This document shows positions 1-6,765 of a DNA stretch of 64,000 nucleotides, piece by piece. The stretch is from NCBI GenBank assembly GCA_014237465.1, contig JABZFM010000010.1:1-64000 (forward strand), in the 5' to 3' direction. The translations under genes were made by a program, and so were the position numbers. Position 1 is the stretch's first letter, and each line of letters begins with the position of its first letter. This stretch comes from Desulfobacteraceae bacterium (GTDB lineage: Bacteria > Desulfobacterota > Desulfobacteria > Desulfobacterales > Desulfosalsimonadaceae). Under the pieces are notes generated by a model that saw nothing but the letters and a program-made list of their open reading frames with translations, did no database searches and was not told the DNA's origin.

Positions 1-86
1 TTACATAATCAGAATTATCACTGATGCTGCAATCCTTTTAAAATTAAAATTGCGCAGCGTCGGATAATTAAGGTTTGATTATGTAA
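1..86. repeat. Imperfect inverted-repeat element at window edge
   Basis: The first ten bases, TTACATAATC, are the exact reverse complement of bases 77-86, GATTATGTAA. Inside these, AATTATC (13-19) is mirrored by GATAATT (63-69). The interior is AT-rich and non-coding. This looks like a small palindromic repeat or an extended hairpin beyond the 3' end of the PIN toxin gene. The element may extend left of the window, so its full length is unknown. Confidence 0.4.
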
Positions 87-132
87 GAAGCGGCAAGCCG
101 CATGACAGGCAGGGCGTTAAAATGATCAGCGG

Positions 133-573
133 CTATCTTGTTTTTTTGCCTTTGACCTTACCTATAAACGTGCTGGCATCAATAATCTGGATTTTCTGAA
201 AATGTTTGATATTCCTCAGGTGCGGATCCCGAGACACGATATAATCCGCTTTTCCTTCCAGGGCACAGGCAATAAACATGTCATCATCGGGATCTTCTGC
301 AATCCCTTTTACGGTGTAAGCGCCTTTGGTGATCTCAGAATGCTCGATGATCATGCCGACGAATTCATCAATGTATTCATTTGAAGGCCGGAAGCGTTGG
401 ACAATATGAGGATAATGAAGAACTTCATGCAACTCTTTAATTATTGCCTTTGACGTAACCATCGTGAATGCATCATCGGCAATCAGATTTTTTAATTTTT
501 TTGCGACTCCTTTTTTTGCAAATGCAACGCTGACCATCACACTGGTATCAATAACCGCTTTAAGAATGAGCAT
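133..573 (-). CDS. PIN-domain toxin of a type II toxin-antitoxin pair (COG1569-like)
   Basis: A 146-residue single-domain PIN protein, predicted to be a Mg2+-dependent endoribonuclease that cleaves RNA when its antitoxin is lost. The acidic residues expected of the PIN active site are visible: D9 in the N-terminal AVIDTSV strand, E47 in IIKELHE, D98 in the DPDDD run and D116 in VSRDPHL. Length fits the COG1569 'PIN family toxin component' group. The start ATG lies inside the 3' end of the upstream XRE gene (14-nt overlap), so translation is probably coupled. The XRE partner is the likely antitoxin and autoregulator. Substrate RNA cannot be told from sequence. Confidence 0.85.
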   Translation of the reverse strand: MLILKAVIDTSVMVSVAFAKKGVAKKLKNLIADDAFTMVTSKAIIKELHEVLHYPHIVQRFRPSNEYIDEFVGMIIEHSEITKGAYTVKGIAEDPDDDMFIACALEGKADYIVSRDPHLRNIKHFQKIQIIDASTFIGKVKGKKTR

Positions 574-1054
574 ATCGCTTTGTCCTTACCGCTTCAACCG
601 CTTCGTCAATAACGTTGTCAATCTCATCTGGTGAATAATCTTTGGCACCCTCGGCAAGCTTGTCGGTAATCTCCCTGAATCTCTCAGACCATGATTTTTG
701 AGCCTTTGGCTTCATTACTCTTTCAACCTGATGTTTCACAATAACTCCTTCGAGAATTTTTTTAACCACGTATTTTTCATCTTCATCCATTATAGATATG
801 GCTTCAAACTGCTCCAACAGTTCTCTGTCAATAATCTTGTTGCCGGCTATTCCCGTTGTTTTGTCAAATACCATTTCATCTATGGAAACGCCCAGCGCCT
901 TGACAAGTTTAGTTATGGCATCGAGAGATGGTGTGGACTTGCTTGTTTCGTACCGTCTTATTTGAGAAATTGCCACTCCGCTTCTCTTTACAAGGTCTTC
1001 CTGGGTTAACCCCTTCTCTTTTCTAAATTTTGAGAGATTTTTTCCAAAAGTCAT
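560..1054 (-). CDS. XRE-family DNA-binding protein, putative antitoxin of the PIN toxin
   Basis: A 164-residue protein with an N-terminal Cro/C1-type helix-turn-helix at about residues 5-63 (LTQEDLVKRSGVAISQIRRYE is cut here to its core, LTQEDL...QIRRYE) and a helical C-terminal half that could wrap the toxin. It overlaps the downstream PIN gene by 14 nt, the usual antitoxin-first order. A close paralogue lies at 1581-2105; both share the C-terminal pattern of a DEIDD/DEIDN acidic stretch followed by AVxAVR. It probably represses its own promoter about 150 bp upstream. The role is inferred from gene order and the fold. Confidence 0.85.
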   Translation of the reverse strand: MTFGKNLSKFRKEKGLTQEDLVKRSGVAISQIRRYETSKSTPSLDAITKLVKALGVSIDEMVFDKTTGIAGNKIIDRELLEQFEAISIMDEDEKYVVKKILEGVIVKHQVERVMKPKAQKSWSERFREITDKLAEGAKDYSPDEIDNVIDEAVEAVRTKRYAHS

Positions 1055-1465
1055 ATAACCCCCTTTTGATATACCTGGTGTATGTTTAAATTTTATTTTT
1101 ATTATACCACAGGTTTTAAAACTCCCTTAAGTGAGGGTTTATGTTTAAAAAATGTTATTGACAGCATGATACCACATATGTCATTAAAAATATCTATAAA
1201 GGTATTATATAAAATTTTAATTTTAGATCAATATTTTTCTTGACAGTTTTTGAGTTAAGGGGAATTTCGACAGAAAAAAGGCCATCAGCGCAAACTCGGC
1301 AAAATAATCCGCTGATGGCCAGGAAAAAACAGGCTCAAAAGGATTAACCTTTTGAAACCGCTTTCTTTTTCTTTATCGAATCTCCCCACAAAATACAAGC
1401 ATAGAAAGGAGGTGATTGTATTATTCAGCCTTGAGACAACCGACATGTTCCGTGGCGCTTTTTAT
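1055..1465. other. Non-coding spacer with hairpin conserved between the two xre units
   Basis: No credible gene is seen here. The spacer holds a predicted minus-strand promoter (1204-1231), an AT-rich leader, and a perfect 11-bp inverted repeat, GGCCATCAGCG (1280-1290) against CGCTGATGGCC (1310-1320). A weaker 8-bp hairpin, TCAAAAGG/CCTTTTGA, follows near 1334-1354. The order of motif, hairpin and second hairpin matches the spacer at 2106-2400, so the two spacers are diverged copies of one ancestral upstream region. Confidence 0.5.
1204..1231 (-). promoter_or_regulatory. Predicted promoter of xre unit 1
   Basis: Read on the minus strand, TTGATC (1231-1226) and TATAAT (1209-1204) are separated by 16 bp. 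The same arrangement, with surrounding bases conserved, occurs upstream of the paralogous xre gene at 2228-2254, which supports function. The next gene downstream is the XRE gene starting at 1054. Confidence 0.45.
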
Positions 1466-1591
1466 TTATGCATGGGCGGGGACCTGGCAGACATCCGGTT
1501 CAGGCAAAATCATAAGCAGATCGCAAGTTTTTTGTTCACCGGCGCTGATCTGTACAAACACGACAATGACCGCCTTGAGTTTATGCGCCAA
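1466..1591 (-). pseudogene. Remnant of a PIN toxin gene behind xre unit 2
   Basis: Immediately downstream of the second XRE gene, a minus-strand reading frame starts at TTG (1591-1589), overlaps the XRE stop as in unit 1, and encodes only 41 residues. Its bases for the residues LKAVI line up with the start of the intact PIN gene of unit 1 (about 15 of 18 bases match), after which similarity is lost and a stop follows. I read it as a decayed or replaced toxin, leaving an orphan antitoxin. The homologous stretch is short, so confidence is limited. Confidence 0.35.
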
Positions 1592-2105
1592 TGTTTTCTC
1601 CCCGCCGGCTGTCTTCTGCTCTGACGGCTTTTACCGCATCATCTACAATATCGTCTATCTCATCATCAGAATAGTCTTTTGCCCCTTTCCGGAGTTCTGC
1701 CGCTACTTTGCGCATCTCTCGTGTCCATGCAGCATCAGAATATGAGGGCATGACCTCTTCAATCCGGTTTTTGATGATCATGCTGTCGATCACGGTCATA
1801 ATCGTGTCCTGGTCATGGGGGTTCAGCCTGGAAACCATCTCAAACTGTTCCAGAAGTTTTTTATCCATGATTCTGTTTGCGGCAACGCCTTCGCCTTCAT
1901 CAAAAAGAAGTTCATCGGCTGATACGGCAAGGGTTCTGGCGATATTTTTGATCACATCCAGCGTAGGGGATGAATTGCCTTTTTCATAGCGCCGCATCTG
2001 GGCAATGCCCACTCCGATCATCTGGGCCATCTGATGCTGGGTCAGACCTCTGGCGGTTCTTAATTTTGATAATTTTTCTGAAAACGGTATATTATTGTCC
2101 TCCAT
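1581..2105 (-). CDS. XRE-family DNA-binding protein, paralogue of the 560-1054 gene
   Basis: A 174-residue protein with an N-terminal Cro/C1-type helix-turn-helix (residues about 8-70, core LTQHQMAQMIGVGIAQMRR) and the same two-part layout as the XRE protein at 560-1054, including the C-terminal DDEIDDIVDDAVKAVR stretch. By analogy it is an antitoxin-type repressor, but only a 41-codon remnant of a partner toxin follows it. It may persist as a free repressor acting on both units, because the upstream regions are similar. The ATG at 2105 fits the start of the paralogue. Confidence 0.8.
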   Translation of the reverse strand: MEDNNIPFSEKLSKLRTARGLTQHQMAQMIGVGIAQMRRYEKGNSSPTLDVIKNIARTLAVSADELLFDEGEGVAANRIMDKKLLEQFEMVSRLNPHDQDTIMTVIDSMIIKNRIEEVMPSYSDAAWTREMRKVAAELRKGAKDYSDDEIDDIVDDAVKAVRAEDSRRGENIGA

Positions 2106-2227
2106 GTTAAGTTTGCTGGAGGTATTATAACACGGGGTGTCGGGTTTGCCGTTAATATGGGATTACTCCATAAACATGCTCCTTGACATTTAATATCATA
2201 AATGATAGCTAAAAGTTCATATAGGAT

Positions 2228-2254
2228 ATTATATTTTTTTTTAAATTTTGGCAA
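2228..2254 (-). promoter_or_regulatory. Predicted promoter of xre unit 2
   Basis: Minus-strand TTGCCA (2254-2249) and TATAAT (2233-2228) are separated by 15 bp. The position and flanks match the promoter predicted at 1204-1231: both are followed upstream by the conserved CTGTCAAGAAAAA stretch. Conservation between the two copies is the main support. Confidence 0.4.
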
Positions 2255-2344
2255 TATTTTTTCTTGACAGTTTCCATGCGGGAGCTTGAGAAAAGAAAAA
2301 GCCATCAGCCCTTGACTTTGGCGGGTCTCGGCTGATGTTTATGG

Positions 2345-2383
2345 AAAAGCCTCTCAAAGGGATGTTCCCTTTGAGAGGCTTTT
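2345..2383. terminator. Bidirectional rho-independent terminator
   Basis: A perfect 18-bp stem (2345-2362 against 2366-2383) with a 3-nt TGT loop. Each outer end is a run of A or T (AAAA on the left, TTTT on the right), so it could terminate transcription from either side. It separates the xre unit 2 promoter region from the VapC-like gene reading toward it from the right. Confidence 0.75.
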
Positions 2384-2486
2384 ATTTTCTATCGTATTTC
2401 CCCGAAAAAATCAATAAAAAAAGGGGTCAGATCTGCTCTTGACTCTTGTTGATGGTGTTGGTGTGACTGGTGTCGTTTTTTTCCTG

Positions 2487-2523
2487 GCACGCTGCTTGCT
2501 AAAAAGCCGCAAGCAGCGTGCCA
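2487..2523. repeat. Perfect 14-bp inverted repeat over the end of the vapC-like gene
   Basis: GGCACGCTGCTTGC and its exact reverse complement GCAAGCAGCGTGCC flank a short loop, with the stop codon of the truncated VapC-like gene lying in the loop. There is no T-run on either strand after the stem, so it is not a canonical terminator. It may be the scar of the rearrangement that truncated the gene. Confidence 0.55.
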
Positions 2524-2795
2524 GCTATCTGTAAGCCGTAGCTGAGGCGATACTGTTTTAATAAATCGATTGCCGTATCAGAAATCTGTTCACTGACACT
2601 GATAATCTGAAATCTTTCTAAAAAATGATCCAGAGAACGCAGTTCATTTTTGTCTCGGCACCCGATGATCAGTTCCATTTGAGTGACACTGCTGACAGTG
2701 GCAGCAAACTGCTGTTCGACCTGCTGGAGACAGTTTACGGCTTCATTTGCATTGCGAGCGGCATCAATGAGAATATCAGTGTCAATGAGTATCAT
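2499..2795 (-). pseudogene. Truncated VapC-like PIN toxin
   Basis: Starting at the ATG at 2795 (TGA of the upstream gene, one base, then ATG), this encodes 98 residues of a VapC-type PIN domain. D5 and D7 in MILIDTDILID and E41 in TQMELI are kept. Family members usually run to about 130 residues and carry a third acidic residue in a motif like LQIADALIAAT; here that region reads LQIAGTLLAAF and then stops, so the acidic residue is replaced by Gly and the last strand is missing. The break falls within a perfect inverted repeat. It is probably inactive. A longer start at 2831 is possible but would overlap the antitoxin gene. Confidence 0.7.
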
Positions 2796-2796
2796 A

Positions 2797-3033
2797 TCAA
2801 CTTGTTCCGCCCCATTCAGACTCCCGGACATTGCGAAGCCATTTGCTGCTGTCCTTCATATCTTCACGGTCCTTCCATATCCCGATGAACGGATCATTGA
2901 TAATATTATTCCGCAAGGCAGTCTTTTGCGTCTTTTTGTAGCGTGTTTTTAAAAAAGAAATGAAATCAGCAACCTGTCGTCGTGCTTCCGGGGGCAGGTT
3001 TGATATGTCATTATAAATTTTATCCGGTTCCAT
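2797..3033 (-). CDS. Small antitoxin-like protein (DUF2281/VapB type)
   Basis: A 78-residue protein with the start typical of DUF2281-like antitoxins: a helix with LPPEARRQVADFISFLK at about residues 13-29, followed by a charged, probably disordered tail containing an IGIWKDREDM segment that would wrap a PIN toxin. It lies one base upstream of the VapC-like gene, the normal vapBC order. Since that toxin looks truncated, this antitoxin may no longer be needed. Assignment is by size, motif and neighbour. Confidence 0.7.
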   Translation of the reverse strand: MEPDKIYNDISNLPPEARRQVADFISFLKTRYKKTQKTALRNNIINDPFIGIWKDREDMKDSSKWLRNVRESEWGGTS

Positions 3034-3044
3034 CTTTTACCTCT

Positions 3045-3463
3045 TTATTTCATCGCCAGTTCTTCAAACCGATGTTTCTTTATAAAGGCTTCAAGAAGCG
3101 CCTTGAGCATATGGTGATCTTCTTCCGGCAGTGCGTGTCTACCTGTATAAATTGATCAACCAGTTTAGCGTCTTTGACCTTGCCTGTAACCCGATTTTTA
3201 CCATTTTTAAGCAGATAATCAAGGCTTACGTCCAGAGTGTTGGAAAGCTTTACCATAATTTCTGTGGTTGGAACCAAAACGCCTCAGCAATTCTTACCAT
3301 TATCTCCATTGTAGGCCCCATAACTTCACGTTCGTACTTGGAAACCCGTTGCAAATCGGCCTCGATCTTTATGGCGAGTTGTGCCTGAGACCAGCCTTTG
3401 TTGTTTCTTAGCTTTGAGCTTTTTGGGAAAATTCTTAGATAGAACTGATTCTTTTTCTTTCAT
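3045..3463 (-). pseudogene. XRE-family regulator broken by several frameshifts
   Basis: A good ribosome site (AGGAGG) precedes an ATG at 3463-3461, but the helix-turn-helix is spread over different frames. Frame one gives the leader, a second frame gives LRNNKGWSQAQLAIKIEA and a KYEREVMGPTMEMVRIAEA segment, a third gives MVKLSNTLDVSLDYLLKNG, and another shift restores a tail ending LLEAFIKKHRFEELAMK and TAA at 3045. At least three shifts are needed. Intact, it would resemble the other XRE antitoxins here. It sits just upstream of the VapB-like gene and may once have regulated it. Confidence 0.75.
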
Positions 3464-3533
3464 GGCAACCTCCTATATTTGGAATATAATACAGAAAATA
3501 ACCAAAAGAAACTAAAAATTCCATATGCTTTTT

Positions 3534-3562
3534 TTGATAAATTAGAAAAAATGAGATATAAT
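3534..3562 (+). promoter_or_regulatory. Predicted sigma-70 promoter of the sirtuin gene
   Basis: TTGATA (3534-3539) and a perfect TATAAT (3557-3562) are spaced by 17 bp, about 65 bp upstream of the sirtuin start. The surrounding region is AT-rich. Confidence 0.6.
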
Positions 3563-3626
3563 ATCAATAATAAGATTCAATTTTTTATTAGAAAGAATAA
3601 TGATCCAGTAAAAAGCAAGAATAGAT

Positions 3627-4385
3627 ATGAAGGATCTCATTATCCAGCTGGCTGAAAAACTGGCTCAAGGCAAAAAAAACGTGGTATTTACCGGCGCCGG
3701 AATTTCAACGGAAAGCGGAATTTCCGATTACCGGAGCAAAGGCGGTATCTGGGACCGGTTTAAACCGATTTACTTTGATGAATTTATGTCATCTGAAAAC
3801 GCGCGGATTGAATACTGGCGGCGCAAATGCGAACTCTATGAACAATTGGATGATGCAGCTCCCAATGCCGCTCATAATGCACTGTCAGAATTAAATCACA
3901 AAGGCCTTCTGGAACTGGTCATTACGCAGAATATTGACGGGCTTCACCAGAGAGCAGGCCTTCCGGACGATAAAGTCATTGAATTGCATGGAAACACGAC
4001 CCGTGTTCGCTGTATGTCATGTGATGCCATTGTTCCCTTAAATAAAACCCTTGACCGGATTAAAAGCGGCGAGCCGGCGCCAAACTGTTCCTGCGGCGGA
4101 TATTTAAAACCCGATACGATTTCATTCGGCCAGTCATTGAGAGAACAGGATTTAAGTCAGGCCATGAGGGCTTCACAAAACTGCGATGTGTTTTTAGCCA
4201 TCGGTTCCACCCTGATTGTACATCCGGCTTCCCTGATGCCGGATATCGCGCAAAAACAAGGTGCATTTTTGGCAATTGTCAATCTTTCGGAAACCCCCTA
4301 TGACAAGGCCTGTCATCTGTTGATCAAAGGGAAGGCGGGTGAAGTTTTACCAATGGTAATTCAACAAATTAATGAGTTTCTTTAA
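3627..4385 (+). CDS. cobB: NAD-dependent protein deacylase, Sir2 family
   Basis: A 252-residue sirtuin that would remove acyl groups from lysines using NAD+, releasing nicotinamide and O-acyl-ADP-ribose. The Rossmann motif GAGIS is at residues 23-27, the TQNIDGLHQRAG NAD/catalytic segment at 100-111, the catalytic His is H121 in ELHGN, and a zinc site is formed by C129, C132, C154 and C156 (CxxC...CxC). Length is normal. It stands alone between the toxin island and a convergent nitroreductase gene, so no partner is indicated. It may reverse acyl-CoA-driven protein acylation, which is an inference from the acyl-CoA chemistry elsewhere in the window. Confidence 0.92.
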   Translation: MKDLIIQLAEKLAQGKKNVVFTGAGISTESGISDYRSKGGIWDRFKPIYFDEFMSSENARIEYWRRKCELYEQLDDAAPNAAHNALSELNHKGLLELVITQNIDGLHQRAGLPDDKVIELHGNTTRVRCMSCDAIVPLNKTLDRIKSGEPAPNCSCGGYLKPDTISFGQSLREQDLSQAMRASQNCDVFLAIGSTLIVHPASLMPDIAQKQGAFLAIVNLSETPYDKACHLLIKGKAGEVLPMVIQQINEFL

Positions 4386-4463
4386 TTGCTTTTAAGATTA
4401 ATTTCCTGAAGCATAAAAAAAATTTAATGCGTCACATTTGCTGCCCCCCTCATAAAATAAATA

Positions 4464-5087
4464 TTAATGTTCCATTTTATGTCCCACAGAAATAAGATAC
4501 AGGGGATGTTCATCTGCTGAAAACTTCATTAATCGCTCAATCTCTTTTTCCTGAAACGCACCGATGGGAACGGCCCCCAATCCCAGCGCTTCGGCCTGCA
4601 AAAGGATGTTTTGCCCGGCGTGACCGGCTTCCATGAATACATACTGGAGTCCTCGTTGACCGTATTTGACGGTTGTTTTCTTAAAAACACCGGTAATTAA
4701 AAATGTCACTGGCGCTTTTTGGATTGCTGTCTGGGAAAGCCCGGCATTGCAAAAATCATCCCGGAAATCTTTTTCTGATAATTTGCTTAATGTGTGACCG
4801 TTTGCATTATAACGATATACACCCTCAGCAAGTCCTTTATTGGATCCGGAAACCACATAGACCACCAGAGGATAGAGGGCGCCAGCCGAAGGTGCGGTTC
4901 GAAAACCGTTACTGCTTGTGGTTCCCTGGGCTGCCCAGAGAAGTTGAGCAATCTGCTCAAGACTCAGATTTTTGTCGGAAAAATTTCTTATGGAACGCCG
5001 GGCGACAAGTATTTGTTCAAGGGATGTGTTGCCGTTCAGCGTCGGTTCAGGCAGCGAAATCATAGGGGTGTCATTATCTTTCCGCAT
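4464..5087 (-). CDS. SagB/ThcOx-type nitroreductase-fold oxidoreductase
   Basis: A 207-residue FMN-binding nitroreductase-fold protein of the SagB type. The N-terminal RRSIRNF motif is at residues 30-36, followed by LSLEQIAQLLWAAQG and a TAPSAGALYPL segment typical of SagB-like dehydrogenases; the C-terminal part has EAGHAGQN and ALGLGAVPIGAF. I start at 5087 because AAAGGAG lies a good distance upstream; an upstream ATG at 5186 would add a hydrophobic leader without such a site. It lies downstream of PfaD and acyltransferase genes on the same strand (about 240 bp gap) and could serve as an oxidase for their product, but that link is only positional. Confidence 0.8.
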   Translation of the reverse strand: MRKDNDTPMISLPEPTLNGNTSLEQILVARRSIRNFSDKNLSLEQIAQLLWAAQGTTSSNGFRTAPSAGALYPLVVYVVSGSNKGLAEGVYRYNANGHTLSKLSEKDFRDDFCNAGLSQTAIQKAPVTFLITGVFKKTTVKYGQRGLQYVFMEAGHAGQNILLQAEALGLGAVPIGAFQEKEIERLMKFSADEHPLYLISVGHKMEH

Positions 5088-5325
5088 TCTGCATTCTCCT
5101 TTTACTGAAAAAAGGGGGCCTGTGCAAATAATTAAAACATGAAACATGACAGCAAAAAAACAATAATTTGAAATATTATTGTGCATCTGGTTCGCGCCCT
5201 TTCGTCTGTTTATGGAAATAATCGATTCAAGACTTTTTTAAGAATAGGTTCACCATTTCACATCAACTATTTATTTTTTCGGACAAAATAAACTCTAAAA
5301 ATCACATCGTCGTTCTCATCCAAAA

Positions 5326-6702
5326 TCAGGAATTTTGCCATTTTGTGAGTTTTACAGGATATCCAATGGAGGCGAGCATGCAGAGTGTCTTGGCAATATC
5401 GGTAATGCCGGACCGGCGACCGGATGATGCATCAACCGCCATGGCGTAAATTTCCTGATCTTTTAAAATAGCTTTTATGAGCCCTGTTAAAACGGTTCGC
5501 GGTCCGACTTCGACAAATATATTATTCCCGTTTTGATACATGTTTTGAATTTCTTCGATAAAGTTCACCGGGTTCATCAGATGATTTCCGAGTATTTCTT
5601 TTGCATCTTCTGCAGAATCAGGGTAGGGCGTGCCGGTTGTGTTGGAATAAACCGGTATTTGGGAATGAGAAAATTCGACAGACGCTATTTTTTTCTTAAA
5701 CGGTTCAGCAGCATCTTTAATCAGCTTACTGTGAAAAGCGGCCGAAACCGGTAGTATGGTAGCCTTGATTTTATTTTCCTTGCAAATCAACTTCATTTTT
5801 AAAATCGCATCTGTTGCCCCGGATAATACGCCCTGGTCCGGACTGTTGCGGTTGGCAAGGACGACATCAACACCGCTGGATTGGATCAAGTCATCAATTT
5901 GATCCAGAGGCGCTTTTACAGCAAGCATACCGCCTTTATCGCCTGTCCCGCCAGCCTCAGCCATATATTTTCCCCGGGCCACGGATAAAGAATAAAAAGA
6001 GTTTTCATCAAACCGTCCGGACGCAAACAGGGCGGTGAGTTCTCCATAGCTATGACCGCAGGTGCTGTCGGGTCTGATGCCGAATCGGTACAGCACTTTC
6101 TGCATGGAAATACTGACAGCGCCGATGGATGGTTGTGCGATATTCGTTGATCGTAGTTTTTCCTCCACCACAACTTTTTCATTGTCATTGCCGGTCAGTT
6201 CCGGATAAATAAAGTCTGTCAGATTTCCGGATGGTCCAAACGCTTGATTCGCCCTGATAATGGATTTACGAACTTCAGGGAAAGATTGAATCAAATCACG
6301 TCCCATAAACGTATACTGACTGCCCTGACCGGGAAAAACAAATGCAAGCTTTCCGATGCAGTCAAATTCTCCGAAAAATGCATTTTTTGAGTTCCAGCAT
6401 GCCTCCTTATTTTTTTCCAGATCTTCAATTGCCTTATTGAATATATCAACCGGATTATCCAATATTTCTACGATCAGTAACAGCCTGTATGATTCCGATT
6501 CCGAAAAAGACAACCGGCTGTCAGCTGAAATTTTTTTAAAATTATTTAGATCAGATTTATTTGATAATTCACCTTTTAAAGCAGACAGTTTTCTTTCTAA
6601 ATCTCGTCGGCTTGAAGCTGATAATGCCACAATTTCAGGAGACTGTGTCCAGTTTGTTTGGAAATTTTCATCAGACAAGTCAATATTTAATCTATTAATC
6701 AT
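5326..6702 (-). CDS. Free-standing malonyl-CoA-type acyltransferase (PKS/PUFA synthase AT)
   Basis: A 458-residue protein with one acyltransferase domain from about residue 118, preceded by a 110-residue linker-like region. It should load acyl (typically malonyl) groups from CoA onto acyl carrier proteins. The motif FVFPGQGSQ is at 121-129, the nucleophile S218 in GHSYGE, the conserved Arg in ARGKYM near 243, H324 in AAFHSK, and the C-terminal VGPRTVLTGL. It is longer than housekeeping FabD (about 310 residues) and resembles AT regions of PfaA/PfaB or trans-AT PKSs. The gene follows a PfaD-type enoylreductase by 63 bp, a pairing known from trans-AT polyketide systems. No ketosynthase or carrier protein is present in this window. 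Confidence 0.85.
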   Translation of the reverse strand: MINRLNIDLSDENFQTNWTQSPEIVALSASSRRDLERKLSALKGELSNKSDLNNFKKISADSRLSFSESESYRLLLIVEILDNPVDIFNKAIEDLEKNKEACWNSKNAFFGEFDCIGKLAFVFPGQGSQYTFMGRDLIQSFPEVRKSIIRANQAFGPSGNLTDFIYPELTGNDNEKVVVEEKLRSTNIAQPSIGAVSISMQKVLYRFGIRPDSTCGHSYGELTALFASGRFDENSFYSLSVARGKYMAEAGGTGDKGGMLAVKAPLDQIDDLIQSSGVDVVLANRNSPDQGVLSGATDAILKMKLICKENKIKATILPVSAAFHSKLIKDAAEPFKKKIASVEFSHSQIPVYSNTTGTPYPDSAEDAKEILGNHLMNPVNFIEEIQNMYQNGNNIFVEVGPRTVLTGLIKAILKDQEIYAMAVDASSGRRSGITDIAKTLCMLASIGYPVKLTKWQNS

Positions 6703-6765
6703 TATTTTAAACTGTTATGATGTAATTAGTAATGTATAAGTTGAGATAATTACCAACAACTTTTA

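Larger units (their letters stand above)
2106..2498. other. Non-coding spacer, diverged copy of the 1055-1465 spacer
   Basis: No gene is supported. It contains the predicted promoter of xre unit 2, a hairpin with CATCAGCC/GGCTGATG arms (2303-2310 and 2330-2337) equivalent to the one at 1280-1320, and a strong terminator at 2345-2383. Beyond it, bases 2423-2448 (GGGGTCAGATCTGCTC and following) look like a dispersed repeat, though no second copy is in this window. Confidence 0.5.

Noticed and set aside
1352-1624. Plus-strand frames opposite the end of the second XRE gene
   Set aside because: They read through hairpins and antisense to the XRE gene, with composition unlike the real proteins; more likely chance frames.
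2060-2305. 81-residue frame on the minus strand upstream of the second XRE gene
   Set aside because: It overlaps the XRE start in another frame, spans the promoter-like region and has no recognisable domain or ribosome site.
2487-2523. Rho-independent terminator at the end of the truncated toxin
   Set aside because: The stem is perfect but there is no T-run downstream on either strand.
5326-6702. Calling this gene fabD or pfaB
   Set aside because: It is too long for FabD and too short for PfaB, and sits beside pfaD; left as a free-standing AT.
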